DNA of 64,000 bases from Candidatus Heimdallarchaeota archaeon (GTDB taxonomy: Archaea > Asgardarchaeota > Heimdallarchaeia > Heimdallarchaeales > Heimdallarchaeaceae), in assembly GCA_019057815.1 (NCBI GenBank), contig JAHLWR010000017.1:1-64000 (forward strand). Reading direction: 5' to 3'. Positions 9,416 through 18,251 of the stretch are shown here, in pieces. Numbering within the stretch: the stretch's first letter is position 1; each line of letters opens with the position of its first letter. The translations under genes and the position numbers were made by a program. The notes beneath the pieces were generated by a model, which saw only the letters and a list, made by a program, of their open reading frames with translations, was not told where the DNA came from and searched no databases.

Positions 9416-10402
9416 ATGAAAAAGTTTACCGGGTTTTTTGTCATATTGTTCATTATTTTGTTTTCCTTATCCTATTCACAAGGTCTAGTTACAGAAGAGA
9501 TTCATGTTACAAATGCAACAATTGGCATTGACATCTCCCACAATTCTATACATGAAGGTTATTTTGATGCTTTCATCGACAATTTCACTTCAGCTGGTAA
9601 CACTGTTGAAGAGATTATCGAAATTAGTAGTCTTAAAAAATATGATGTAATTCTTATTCCTGGTTCTACAACATCCTACTCTTCAGAAGAACTAGATGAA
9701 TATAAAAAGTGGTTTGAGAGAAAAAACAAACTTTTATTTGTTGCAGGAGATTCAGACTATGGTGGACTCTTTCAAGCTAATAAAACATTGAATCCTATCT
9801 TAGAACATTTGGGTTCTAGTCTTCGATTAGATGCTGGGGCTATTGGTGATCTTTATAATAATGATGGAACAGATTATCGAGTTATAGCAAATACACCCAA
9901 AAGCGGTCATGCAGGCTCTATAATTAATCAAGGCGTAGATCAAATCTTATTACATGGACCTACAAGTGTTTATGCAGTAATTGATGGTATTCCTATTGAT
10001 CTTCGAACAACATTACCTGAAAATGTTGAGGTTCTATTTAGTTATAGTAATGGATCTCAAATTTTAGACCAAGATATCAGTGAGTCTCTCAATGATTTCT
10101 ATTATTACAACACTTTGTTTTTGGGGGATTATCCTGCAATCGTTGCTGAAAACTTCACTACTTCAGTTATTATAGTTGCCGGAGAAGCTACATTTTCGGA
10201 TTATAAAAATATGTTTGGTGTTAGTGGTGAATATGGAACTGATCTAGATAATCGTCTTTTTATGATTAGACTTATGAATTACTACTTTGAAGATCTAAAT
10301 TCGTTCAAATCAGTCGATTTTCCTTTTGAAATAATTGTTTTTACAGTTGCAATAATTAGCATTCCAGTAATATTTAAAAAGAAGATAAAGGTGAAAAAAT
10401 GA
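9416..10402 (+). CDS. Secreted, C-terminally anchored GATase1-fold protein, paralogue 2
   Basis: A 328-residue diverged copy of the preceding gene. It has a signal helix (residues 4-22), an outside domain starting at IGIDISHNSIHEGYF, a DVILIPGSTTSY strand, and LLFVAGDSDYGG in place of the catalytic elbow of amidotransferases. A membrane helix and the KKKIKVKK tail end the protein. The shared DSDYGG and GPT segments show common descent with paralogue 1. The stop codon overlaps the start of the next small gene, so the two are translationally coupled. Function unknown; a surface ligand-binding role is inferred. Confidence 0.7.
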   Translation: MKKFTGFFVILFIILFSLSYSQGLVTEEIHVTNATIGIDISHNSIHEGYFDAFIDNFTSAGNTVEEIIEISSLKKYDVILIPGSTTSYSSEELDEYKKWFERKNKLLFVAGDSDYGGLFQANKTLNPILEHLGSSLRLDAGAIGDLYNNDGTDYRVIANTPKSGHAGSIINQGVDQILLHGPTSVYAVIDGIPIDLRTTLPENVEVLFSYSNGSQILDQDISESLNDFYYYNTLFLGDYPAIVAENFTTSVIIVAGEATFSDYKNMFGVSGEYGTDLDNRLFMIRLMNYYFEDLNSFKSVDFPFEIIVFTVAIISIPVIFKKKIKVKK

Positions 10403-10812
10403 CAATAATTTGGGGTTATAATCCCTCTACTGCTCTTTCTTCTTTTAAAAAAATAGGTGAGGATATAAAAGAAGCTAAACAAGTTTTTTCTGCTTTACTT
10501 TTTAGAGCGGGAATAAAAGGGGTTATAGTTTACATAGCTGATTTTACAGAAAATGTCAAAGTAAAAATGCAATTGATGGTTGATTCAAAAGAAGTACTCG
10601 AAATCCATTTTAGTCCTGAAAAGACAGGTGAACACCTTTTTGAATCAGATTCAATTTTCTATCCTAAAATTAAAATTGAGGTTGTTATTGCAGTGAAAAA
10701 TGGACGAGTAAACCTTCCACTTTCTTCGATAGGAAGTGGGATGGGGTTTCAGAAACTAGAAGATCAATTTGTCCCCACAAATCATCTTGGCCTAGGATTA
10801 GTTATTCCCTAA
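10399..10812 (+). CDS. Small hypothetical protein coupled to the GATase-fold gene
   Basis: A 137-residue protein starting in an ATGA overlap with the upstream stop. No family is recognised. It has no signal peptide or membrane helix, an amphipathic helix near residues 12-35 and then mostly predicted strands (VIVYIADF, VKMQLMVD, IKIEVVIAV). The coupling suggests a cytoplasmic partner of the anchored protein, but that is inference. Confidence 0.6.
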   Translation: MTIIWGYNPSTALSSFKKIGEDIKEAKQVFSALLFRAGIKGVIVYIADFTENVKVKMQLMVDSKEVLEIHFSPEKTGEHLFESDSIFYPKIKIEVVIAVKNGRVNLPLSSIGSGMGFQKLEDQFVPTNHLGLGLVIP

Positions 10813-10815
10813 AAT

Positions 10816-11316
10816 TTATTCAATTTTTCTTTCCATTGTTAACAAACGATCATTAAAACCCAGATTATGATAAAAATCTATAGCATCAGTATTGTTGACA
10901 TGGACATAAAGTGTTATATCAGTAGCTTTGAATTTTAACGCAATCTCATTTTGAAATTTATTTATTAGGGCTGTTCCTACTCCTTTTCTCCTGTGTTCTA
11001 TAAGAACTGCAATATCTGATATATGAGCAACAATTCTATGTATGAAAAAACCACTCAAATTCTTAATGTAACCATATAAAAATCCAATTAACTTATCTTT
11101 TTCTTTTGCTACATATACGACTTGTGATAAATCATTAAACGCATTGCGTAACATGGTTGTGAAATTTTCTTTTCCCTCGATATCTAGCTTAAAATTAGAA
11201 TCTATATTAGCATGCCATTCGATTATTTCAACCCATAATTTAACAATATCTTCTAAATCTTCCTCTTTCCCTTTCATAATTTCATAAGTTGGGTCATGTG
11301 ATGTGTTTTTTCCCAT
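10816..11316 (-). CDS. GNAT family N-acetyltransferase
   Basis: A 166-residue acetyl-CoA-dependent acetyltransferase. Motif A is clear as SDIAVLIEHRRKGVGTALI (R/K-x-x-G-x-G/A near residues 102-108), followed by the typical NTDAIDFYHNLGF segment of motif B. Length is normal for a single GNAT domain. The acceptor may be a protein N-terminus, amine or antibiotic and is not predictable. It converges with the small gene before it, with only 3 bases between stops, and is divergent from phosphoglycerate kinase. Confidence 0.85.
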   Translation of the reverse strand: MGKNTSHDPTYEIMKGKEEDLEDIVKLWVEIIEWHANIDSNFKLDIEGKENFTTMLRNAFNDLSQVVYVAKEKDKLIGFLYGYIKNLSGFFIHRIVAHISDIAVLIEHRRKGVGTALINKFQNEIALKFKATDITLYVHVNNTDAIDFYHNLGFNDRLLTMERKIE

Positions 11317-11522
11317 AAGATACTTTTCCTCTTTATCTTTCTAACTGTATCGGTTTTTTGGATACTTTTAGAAGATACTTCATACATATTAATTGAACAA
11401 AAAAATACGTATTTGTTGCTCTCTAATGTTGTTAGGGTAAGTTTTTAATAGACGTTTTAATCAATAGTGTAAAGATTACATATTGCAAATACGTATTATA
11501 TTCTATCTTATGGTGAGACTAA

Positions 11523-12782
11523 ATGCTGATTTCTGATGCTCAAAAAAATAGCTCTAAGAAAAAATACTTTGAAAATATTCTCCTTTTTAGAAAGAAAAAA
11601 TCAATTACTGATTTGGATTTACGAAACAAACGAGTTCTCGTAAGAGTTGACTTCAATGTACCCTTAGATAAGTATGGTAGAATTACTGATGATAGAAGGA
11701 TACGTTTTACTTTACCAACCTTACATTATTTGCTAAATGAAAACTGTAAAATAATACTAGTTTCACACTTGGGGAGACCAGAAGGAAGAGTCGTAGATTC
11801 GCTTAGGTTAACACCTATCTATAAACGATTGAAAGAATTTTTTCCACTCAATAATATTCTCAAAGCTGAAGAATGTATTGGAAGAAAAGTCAAACAAATG
11901 GTTAAAGATCTTAAACCTAGGGATATTTTGTTACTTGAAAATCCCAGATTTTATCCTGAAGAAAAAGAAAATGATCCAGAATTTTCAAAGGAACTTGCTA
12001 GTCTAGCAGAAATTTATGTAACTGAAGCTTTTGCTACTGCACATCGGAAACATGCTTCAACATATGGTGTATGTAATTATTTCGATGAGAAGGGTTATGG
12101 TTTCTTGATGGAAAAGGAACTTAAATTTATGTCAATTATCATGGAGAAACCTAAACGTCCGTATACTGTTATCTTGGGAGGTAAAAAAGTATCAGATAAA
12201 CTTGATGTAATTAAATACCTCATAGGTCTTGCTGACAATATTATAATTGGTGGTGGAATGGCTTATACATTTTTATTGGCAAAAGGCTATAGGATAGGTA
12301 AATCTGTAAGAGATCTATCTAAACTAGATGAAGTTCGCGATTACTTGGAAGAATCACCTAACTTCAAAACTAATATTTATCTCCCTAGAGATGTTGTTGT
12401 CTGTGATGAATATTTATATCCCAAATTTGTAAAAGTTGTTCCTATTACAGATATTGGGGAGCAACATGTTGGAGTTGACATAGGTCCTGAAACGATTGAA
12501 GAATTTAAGAAAGTACTCGATAAATCTAAGCAAGTTGCTTGGAATGGACCATTAGGGATTTTTGAGAACAAGCAATTTGAGACTGGAACAAAGGAAATAG
12601 CTAGGTTTTTGATAGAAAAGAAAATATTCACGATAATCGGTGGAGGAGATTCTGCTGCTGCTTTTGAGAAATTTGGATTTCAAAATGAAGTTTCTTTTAT
12701 TTCAACTGGTGGTGGTGCTAGTCTATATATGATGCAAGGGACAGTTTTACCCGCAATAGAGTGTCTGAGCGATAAAGAATAG
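11523..12782 (+). CDS. pgk: Phosphoglycerate kinase
   Basis: A 419-residue glycolytic/gluconeogenic kinase interconverting 1,3-bisphosphoglycerate and 3-phosphoglycerate with ATP. Signatures are RVDFNVPL at about 40-47, SHLGRPEG, GGKKVSDK, WNGPLGIFE and the nucleotide loop GGGDSAAAFEKFG near 373. A GGTGAG ribosome-binding site lies 6 bases before the ATG. The protein carries roughly 30 extra basic residues before the conserved start of the family; an internal start cannot be excluded, but the ribosome-binding site supports this one. Confidence 0.96.
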   Translation: MLISDAQKNSSKKKYFENILLFRKKKSITDLDLRNKRVLVRVDFNVPLDKYGRITDDRRIRFTLPTLHYLLNENCKIILVSHLGRPEGRVVDSLRLTPIYKRLKEFFPLNNILKAEECIGRKVKQMVKDLKPRDILLLENPRFYPEEKENDPEFSKELASLAEIYVTEAFATAHRKHASTYGVCNYFDEKGYGFLMEKELKFMSIIMEKPKRPYTVILGGKKVSDKLDVIKYLIGLADNIIIGGGMAYTFLLAKGYRIGKSVRDLSKLDEVRDYLEESPNFKTNIYLPRDVVVCDEYLYPKFVKVVPITDIGEQHVGVDIGPETIEEFKKVLDKSKQVAWNGPLGIFENKQFETGTKEIARFLIEKKIFTIIGGGDSAAAFEKFGFQNEVSFISTGGGASLYMMQGTVLPAIECLSDKE

Positions 12783-12804
12783 GGTTAAATTGAATTAGTT
12801 GTTC

Positions 12805-14385
12805 TTATATCAAAGATAAAAGCAAGAAGCTTATTAGTGAAATTATGCTTCCTCCAGCAATAGCTAAAAGGTTGACAACGTCATTTCTAATCCATTTAAA
12901 ACCTGAATAAAACTTTGTTTCATTTCCACAATGTTCCTTTTTTTCAGTGATTTTACTACATATGTTACATTTGTTCAATTTCTGAATGGTACAAGCAAAG
13001 ATGCTATCTAGATATGAACCAGCTATCCCACCAAGAATTATGGAAACGATAAAAACCCACGCTGCAGGTGGAAAAACAACATAATTGTCAACTTGACTTA
13101 CACCCCAACCTATTAGAGCTATTAAACTAGCTCCTAGAATTGAACCCAATGTTCCTAATAGTGATATAGCTCCAGGAGAACCTACTTTTACCTTAATCCA
13201 TGGTTTAATAGCTGAGCGTGGTTTATTTCTCGAAAGTGTTCCTATCTCAGTCCCTAAAGTGTCTCCTAGACTAGTTGCAATTGCTCCTCCAGCTAAAATT
13301 ATAAAAATAGGGTTTCTTATTAATATTGCAAGAAAAGCAAAAGTTGCAGGCAATAAGCTATTTACCATGGCTTGAACGCTATCTCTAGCTGTACCTCCCT
13401 TTTCAAATTCCTCTGATATATTTGATTTTTTATTTCTACCAATGAAAGTGAATAAACTTCCCAATACGAAGAATGACATATACATAGCACCCCACGACCA
13501 TGAAGCTAACCCTAATATGATTACACCAAAGTAAAACCCTGATATGGCTCCATCCCATGTCAAAGCTTTTAATGCTATACTTCCAAGCGCTAGAGTAGCT
13601 CCAATAATTAGACCTGCGATGACAGCACTAAGTGACAAGAACTGGTTAAGGTTTGATAAGTTCTCTTGAAAGATCGTGTATAAAACAAAAAGCGCTACAG
13701 CATTTACAGCAGGGATAGATATATTATCATAACCTTTTGGTGTTAAAGCTTCTACTATTGCTGTTAAAAATCCAGTTAAAAGACCAATGTAAATCGCGAC
13801 AACAAGCGTTTGTTTTAGAATTAAACAGCTGATTGATACAGCACCAAAAGTTGCAAAAGCTCCTGCCCAGCTCCCGAGTAATGTTTTTGTTCCTCCAAAA
13901 ATTGAGTAAGCTTTGTCGTGACCAAATTTTGAGCCTATAACAGCACTAATACCATCTCCCCAGACTAAAGGCATAAATGAACCAAGTAGAATAATATTAC
14001 GTTGATTATAAGGATCTGGATCAAAGAAGAGAGCGACTAAAATTGTCAAAGATATAGCATAAAACACAGTACCATAGGTATGACCCTCTTCCACCCCCTT
14101 TAATTTGAATTTCTCAATGGGTGATCCAGGACATGTAAAATAAGTAAAAAATATGAAAAATACCGGTCCAATTAACGCGAACCAAACATTGGAAAAAATG
14201 AAGGGCATTACTAAAGCAATGTTTCCCACACCTAGATGTACTATTTTTCTTGTTGTACTTCCAGAAACAAGATTTTTCCTTTTTAAAATCTCTGCTAATA
14301 CAAGAACTGCTAATACAAAAACAAATAAACCTGCAAGACCTACAATGTCTTTAATTGTGATTTCTGTTGGAAAGTTGAAATCCAT
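12805..14385 (-). CDS. Fused prenol (phytol/dolichol-type) kinase and DUF92 membrane protein
   Basis: A 526-residue polytopic membrane protein. The N-terminal half resembles the CTP-dependent phytol/dolichol kinase family: TRKIVHLGVGNIAL near 46-60 and WGDGISAVIGSKFG plus FGGTKTLLGSWAGA near 142-180. The C-terminal half is a DUF92 domain (TWDGAISGFYFG near 272, GDTLGTEIG near 377). DUF92 includes plant VTE6, assigned as phytyl-phosphate kinase, while VTE5 is the phytol kinase. Fusion would give stepwise conversion of a prenol to its diphosphate, plausible for recycling geranylgeraniol into archaeal lipids. A strong AAGGTGA site precedes the ATG. A loop near 485-500 has four Cys/His (CNICSKITEKKEHC). 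Confidence 0.75.
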   Translation of the reverse strand: MDFNFPTEITIKDIVGLAGLFVFVLAVLVLAEILKRKNLVSGSTTRKIVHLGVGNIALVMPFIFSNVWFALIGPVFFIFFTYFTCPGSPIEKFKLKGVEEGHTYGTVFYAISLTILVALFFDPDPYNQRNIILLGSFMPLVWGDGISAVIGSKFGHDKAYSIFGGTKTLLGSWAGAFATFGAVSISCLILKQTLVVAIYIGLLTGFLTAIVEALTPKGYDNISIPAVNAVALFVLYTIFQENLSNLNQFLSLSAVIAGLIIGATLALGSIALKALTWDGAISGFYFGVIILGLASWSWGAMYMSFFVLGSLFTFIGRNKKSNISEEFEKGGTARDSVQAMVNSLLPATFAFLAILIRNPIFIILAGGAIATSLGDTLGTEIGTLSRNKPRSAIKPWIKVKVGSPGAISLLGTLGSILGASLIALIGWGVSQVDNYVVFPPAAWVFIVSIILGGIAGSYLDSIFACTIQKLNKCNICSKITEKKEHCGNETKFYSGFKWIRNDVVNLLAIAGGSIISLISFLLLSLI

Positions 14386-14489
14386 GAATTTTTCACCTTA
14401 ATTACTAATGCAATCCTTGATTGTTATTCCTATAGTTACTGGAAGCAGAGGAGAGGAATAATAAAAAGTTAACCTTCTTTATATATGTT

Positions 14490-15080
14490 TTATTTTTCAC
14501 TACTTTCTAAATCTGTTAGTTTATTTGGAAAATCACCCATCCCTTCACAATGTGGAAGATAATATTGGTCACAGTTAAGACATACTTCTCTGTTTCTTCT
14601 TTCTCTTGTCCTCATTAGCACTTTACGACTAACAAAATAAGTGACTAATGTAACAATGCACACGATAAGAGACCAAATACTCCAACCTTTAATCAATTCA
14701 GTAATTGAGAGAATTACAGTTACAATCGCACTAACCTGACCAATTCCTAATAAAAATCTAAAGAAATCTTTAATCTTTCGGGGAAGGTTGATAAATACTC
14801 CTAAAGGCGTAAAAAGGAAGAGAACCCATGTTGCGATGAAAGCTTCCCAAGATTTTATATCAAGAAATACCAGTATCAAAGGAACCAAAAAGGTTCCAAA
14901 TATTAACCCTAAATTTAAGTTCACACATCCTCTGCATAAATCATAAGTTTTTCCCTTAATCGTTAGATGATAAACATGTTCAGAGAAATATTGACATTGA
15001 GGGTGATGAGCTAAACGATACTTGTATAGCAACCATTTCTCTTTCCTTGGTATTTTTCTTTTATCTTTCAGTTGTTTCAC
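14490..15080 (-). CDS. Cysteine-rich integral membrane protein, DUF2085-like
   Basis: A 196-residue membrane protein starting with GTG. Two Cys/His clusters flank four predicted helices: HHPQC then LCRGCVN (about 26-54), and CLNCDQYYLPHC (about 167-178). The pattern of a Cys, a Gly-Lys turn, then C-x-x-C-x followed by a helix rich in G recalls DUF2085 membrane proteins. A metal site joining N- and C-terminal cytoplasmic parts is plausible. Function unknown. Confidence 0.55.
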   Translation of the reverse strand: MKQLKDKRKIPRKEKWLLYKYRLAHHPQCQYFSEHVYHLTIKGKTYDLCRGCVNLNLGLIFGTFLVPLILVFLDIKSWEAFIATWVLFLFTPLGVFINLPRKIKDFFRFLLGIGQVSAIVTVILSITELIKGWSIWSLIVCIVTLVTYFVSRKVLMRTRERRNREVCLNCDQYYLPHCEGMGDFPNKLTDLESSEK

Positions 15081-15225
15081 CTTATTAGTCTTTGGAATTT
15101 TTACAATGTTTATCTGCTAGTGAATGAATTTCTTTGAAAATCTTATTTTTGTTTGTTATGTTCAAAATTACTCTAATTAAGCATAACAGAAGTACTCTTC
15201 CTTTATGTGGAGTTAAAATATATTT

Positions 15226-16449
15226 TCAAGTACTATCCTTTACAATTATTTTGTAGGTTTTGATCAACTTTTTACCAACTACGCTATAATCGTAGTTTTT
15301 CAATGCATGTTTTTTAGTTTCAAAAGCAAACTGACGGCTTTCTTCTATATTTTTTAGTATTTTAACCACTATATCAACTAAAATGTCCTTTCTATTTAAT
15401 GGAAAAAGCCAACCACTTCCTGGTGGTAACATTTCATTCATTGGCGGTGCATCTCCCGTTATAACTGGAATTCCACTTGCCATTGCCTCCACAATCGGTG
15501 TTCCAAAACTGCCTTCCTCAGCTGGATAGAGGAGCAGATCACTGATGTTATACGCAATTAGAAGTTCTTCATCATTAACATAACCTGTTATTACTGTGGA
15601 CTCATCAATCTCATAGTCAACGATTTTTTCCTTAATTTTTGGTAAAAGTGGTCCATTTCCTATAATGAGAAACATGGTTTTAGGTTCTTCTGCGAGTATG
15701 TCAGGGAAGAAATCAACTACATCTAATTGTAATTTTCTAGGGATAAAGGGACCAAGTATTAGAACAGTAGGATTTCCTTTCTTCAAATAATATTTATCTC
15801 GGAATCCTTCAATATCTTCAATTTTTGGAATTTGAGAATAAATTTTGCAATTTAAAGGAGCAGGTATGATATAAACTTTTGATTTCAGAGTATCAGTAAT
15901 TTTTCCTGCTTTGTTTAATAACGAAAAAGAAGATGTTATAATAGCATCACAGTACCCAATTGTTTTTCTCAACAATTTTCTGTATCTGCGACGAACAAAT
16001 AATTTTGATTTTAGTGTTCCTGTAGTTACAGGGCCATGAGCTGACATTAGTAGAGGAATATTTAACCGATCTTTTTTCTTAGCTTGTGCAAAAGTAAAGA
16101 CTGATAATTCAATGGAATGAACAAGGTCGAAGGGATTTTCATGGTGGAGTTGTTCAAAAATTTTAAAAGCATCTTTTGAAAATTTTACATGATTTTTTGC
16201 AAACATATGTGTTTTAGTGCTATAAACACCTCTCGACGAAATCTTTGTAGGAACGTTGTAGAAATAAACATTCTCTTTCTCTAGAAGTTGATCATTTGAT
16301 GGTAGTTTTGAGGTAGTTACTACGTGGACTTCAATATTATAATTAGAAAGTGAATGTACAAGAGAATAAGCGTATCTTCTCAATCCCACCATTGGACCAG
16401 TGTAAGGAGGGCCTATTTCTAGTGTGGGAATGAACACAGAAAAGCTCAT
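15226..16449 (-). CDS. GT4 family glycosyltransferase
   Basis: A 407-residue GT-B-fold retaining glycosyltransferase. The N-terminal acceptor domain opens with IPTLEIGPPYTGPMVGLRRY, and the C-terminal nucleotide-sugar domain has LILGPFIPRK, FLIIGNGPLLP and the signature EEGSFGTPIVEAMASGIPV near 316-335. The last is the E-x7-E type motif of GT4 enzymes. It lacks signal or membrane segments and should act at the inner membrane face in glycan or glycolipid assembly. No other glycan genes are adjacent, so the product is not predictable. Confidence 0.9.
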   Translation of the reverse strand: MSFSVFIPTLEIGPPYTGPMVGLRRYAYSLVHSLSNYNIEVHVVTTSKLPSNDQLLEKENVYFYNVPTKISSRGVYSTKTHMFAKNHVKFSKDAFKIFEQLHHENPFDLVHSIELSVFTFAQAKKKDRLNIPLLMSAHGPVTTGTLKSKLFVRRRYRKLLRKTIGYCDAIITSSFSLLNKAGKITDTLKSKVYIIPAPLNCKIYSQIPKIEDIEGFRDKYYLKKGNPTVLILGPFIPRKLQLDVVDFFPDILAEEPKTMFLIIGNGPLLPKIKEKIVDYEIDESTVITGYVNDEELLIAYNISDLLLYPAEEGSFGTPIVEAMASGIPVITGDAPPMNEMLPPGSGWLFPLNRKDILVDIVVKILKNIEESRQFAFETKKHALKNYDYSVVGKKLIKTYKIIVKDST

Positions 16450-16601
16450 ATGAAAATATTGATGTTCACTTCAAAAGCGTTGTGGTTATCATATCCACGT
16501 GATATTTTCAGAAAAGAGGAAAAAAAATCGTCAATATTATTTTCAATAATCTTTCTTGAGATACCGAAATAGACATTAAGCTGTAAAATGTAATTTTAAC
16601 C

Positions 16602-17381
16602 ATGTCAACAAGCAATCTAGAAGAAGAAATTCTAATCAGAGCTGAATTTGAAGGGTTATCTTCTGCAATTCTAAAAGAACTAAAAGAATCACTAGATGAC
16701 ATTAAAATTGAATTCATAACAGATTTACTTTCTAGTTATGTGAACCTAAATATTAATCCATTTGTTCTAGTTGATTTTCTTCCACATATTTGGAATAAAA
16801 ATAACTCAAGTGTTAGTTTACTTCTCTATATTAGTGGAATAGCTCATAAAGCGTTTTATCTCGCACGAGAATACCCTTTAGGTAAGGAACTACCTGTTTA
16901 TCTGAAAGAAGACATCTTGAAGATGTATGAGGGATTGCAAAATTTCGTAAAATCTTGTGGAATCGAAGTTAAAACAGAATTAGATGACAAAATAAGTGTT
17001 ATAATTTCCTTTAAAGAATTGATTCAAGAACTAAAAAAAACTTCTCGTTTTCCTCCTAGGTTGAATGAAATCTTGTGCATTATATCTCACCTTTTTCTAC
17101 AGTTCACTGAATTTAAGAACCAAAAAATAAGAACATTAGATGAATTAGTACTCTTTGTGTCTAGATGTCTGATTTTTTGGAAACTAAAGATCCTATCTGA
17201 TAAAGAACTAGAATTCTGCATGAAAGAATCAGTAACATTATACTCATCAAAGTTTGATTCCAATGAATTTGAAAAACTACTAAGTCTTGAGGTACAGAAT
17301 TACCAATTTTTGCAAATGGGAATAACTCATTCTGATATCAAGATTATAACAAATGTTTACAGTAAAAGTTCAGGATATTAA
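16602..17381 (+). CDS. Hypothetical helical protein, possibly cut short by a stop codon
   Basis: A 259-residue, Leu/Glu/Lys-rich, mostly helical protein with no recognised domain and no signal peptide. The same frame continues after the TAA stop for 34 more codons that encode a membrane helix with an RKRK tail (17382-17486). The gene may therefore once have been, or may still sometimes be read as, a tail-anchored protein. It converges on another unknown helical gene. Confidence 0.6.
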   Translation: MSTSNLEEEILIRAEFEGLSSAILKELKESLDDIKIEFITDLLSSYVNLNINPFVLVDFLPHIWNKNNSSVSLLLYISGIAHKAFYLAREYPLGKELPVYLKEDILKMYEGLQNFVKSCGIEVKTELDDKISVIISFKELIQELKKTSRFPPRLNEILCIISHLFLQFTEFKNQKIRTLDELVLFVSRCLIFWKLKILSDKELEFCMKESVTLYSSKFDSNEFEKLLSLEVQNYQFLQMGITHSDIKIITNVYSKSSGY

Positions 17382-17486
17382 GTTTATGAGAAAATAAAAA
17401 CAACTATACCTTTTAGCTGGGTGAATGGTGTTCTTGGGACAACCCTCTTATCAACTCTTGTTTTAGTTCTAAGAAAACGAAAATAG
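17382..17486 (+). pseudogene. In-frame membrane-anchor remnant after the TAA stop
   Basis: Directly after the stop of the preceding gene, the same frame stays open for 34 codons. They read as a short linker, FSWVNGVLGTTLLSTLVLVL and an RKRK end before TAG. This looks just like the C-terminal anchors of other proteins in the window. A recent nonsense mutation, stop readthrough or a sequencing error would each explain it; chance is possible. Confidence 0.4.
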
Positions 17487-17498
17487 ACTTTTTTCTTT

Positions 17499-17963
17499 TT
17501 ATGTATAATTATTTAAAGTACTATTTACATTATTACATCGTTTTTCAATATAGGATTTGATATCATCTGGTATTTTGTCGCTTTTACAGAAATCATTAGA
17601 TAGATAACTTAAAAGATTTGGATTTTCCTGTTTTTTACTATAAATAAATTTGACAACATCACTTAAAACATCTTTGGGAAGAAACCGATTATCCAGCATA
17701 CTCTTTACATCTTTTATCTTCTGCATCACTGACATATTACTATCTAGCATTATTGCAGAATGCCATGCTTTTAACGATGAAACTGCAGTTTTATCTGTCC
17801 TCTTAACTCCAAACGCCATAGCAAATCTCCATTTCTTTACCTCTAAAGAAGAGTTGTCTTCAGCTATAGCTTTTCCCAAAGCAATAGCATTATAGGTTGT
17901 AGGTCTTTCACTAAATATATTTTGTAATTCTTTTAGTGAAGATTCTCGAACTTCATCTTCCAT
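17499..17963 (-). CDS. Small hypothetical helical protein
   Basis: A 154-residue protein predicted as all-helical, with segments such as SLKELQNIF, ALGKAIAEDNSS and SLKAWHSAIML that suggest short helical repeats. No family is recognised and no membrane segment is present. Its promoter region has a palindrome over the TATA box (17991-18009), suggesting regulated expression. Confidence 0.6.
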   Translation of the reverse strand: MEDEVRESSLKELQNIFSERPTTYNAIALGKAIAEDNSSLEVKKWRFAMAFGVKRTDKTAVSSLKAWHSAIMLDSNMSVMQKIKDVKSMLDNRFLPKDVLSDVVKFIYSKKQENPNLLSYLSNDFCKSDKIPDDIKSYIEKRCNNVNSTLNNYT

Positions 17964-17990
17964 ATATAATCCCCATTATGCTGTTCACTG

Positions 17991-18009
17991 ACACAAATAT
18001 AAATTGTGT
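17991..18009 (-). promoter_or_regulatory. Palindromic operator over a TATA box
   Basis: ACACAA and TTGTGT form perfect 6-base arms separated by 7 bases. The minus-strand TATA sequence ATTTATATT (17995-18003) lies between the arms, about 26 bases before the expected start site and 32 before the ATG at 17963. A dimeric repressor bound here would block TBP. Confidence 0.5.
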
Positions 18010-18204
18010 GTTCCAATATATTCGAACATTAATTGTTATATTATTTCCTAAATGCTTTGACTCTTCGTCTAATATCAATGCAGCCTTCTAAAAAGGTACT
18101 TTACTTTAAAGATGATTTTCTTAACAATGTGTGTTGAAAAAAACACGATAATCTTACATCAACGTCATAATTTTTCTGTTCTATAATCTAAGTCTGTAAA
18201 TCAT

Positions 18205-18222
18205 ATATATTTTTATAAATCA
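18205..18222 (+). promoter_or_regulatory. TATA-rich promoter of the Cys-containing hypothetical gene
   Basis: ATATATTTTTATAAAT lies 30-45 bases before the TTG start at 18252. A start site near 18240 would leave a very short leader. Confidence 0.4.
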
Positions 18223-18251
18223 GCCACATACTAGCAGTTTAGGCGTAGATA

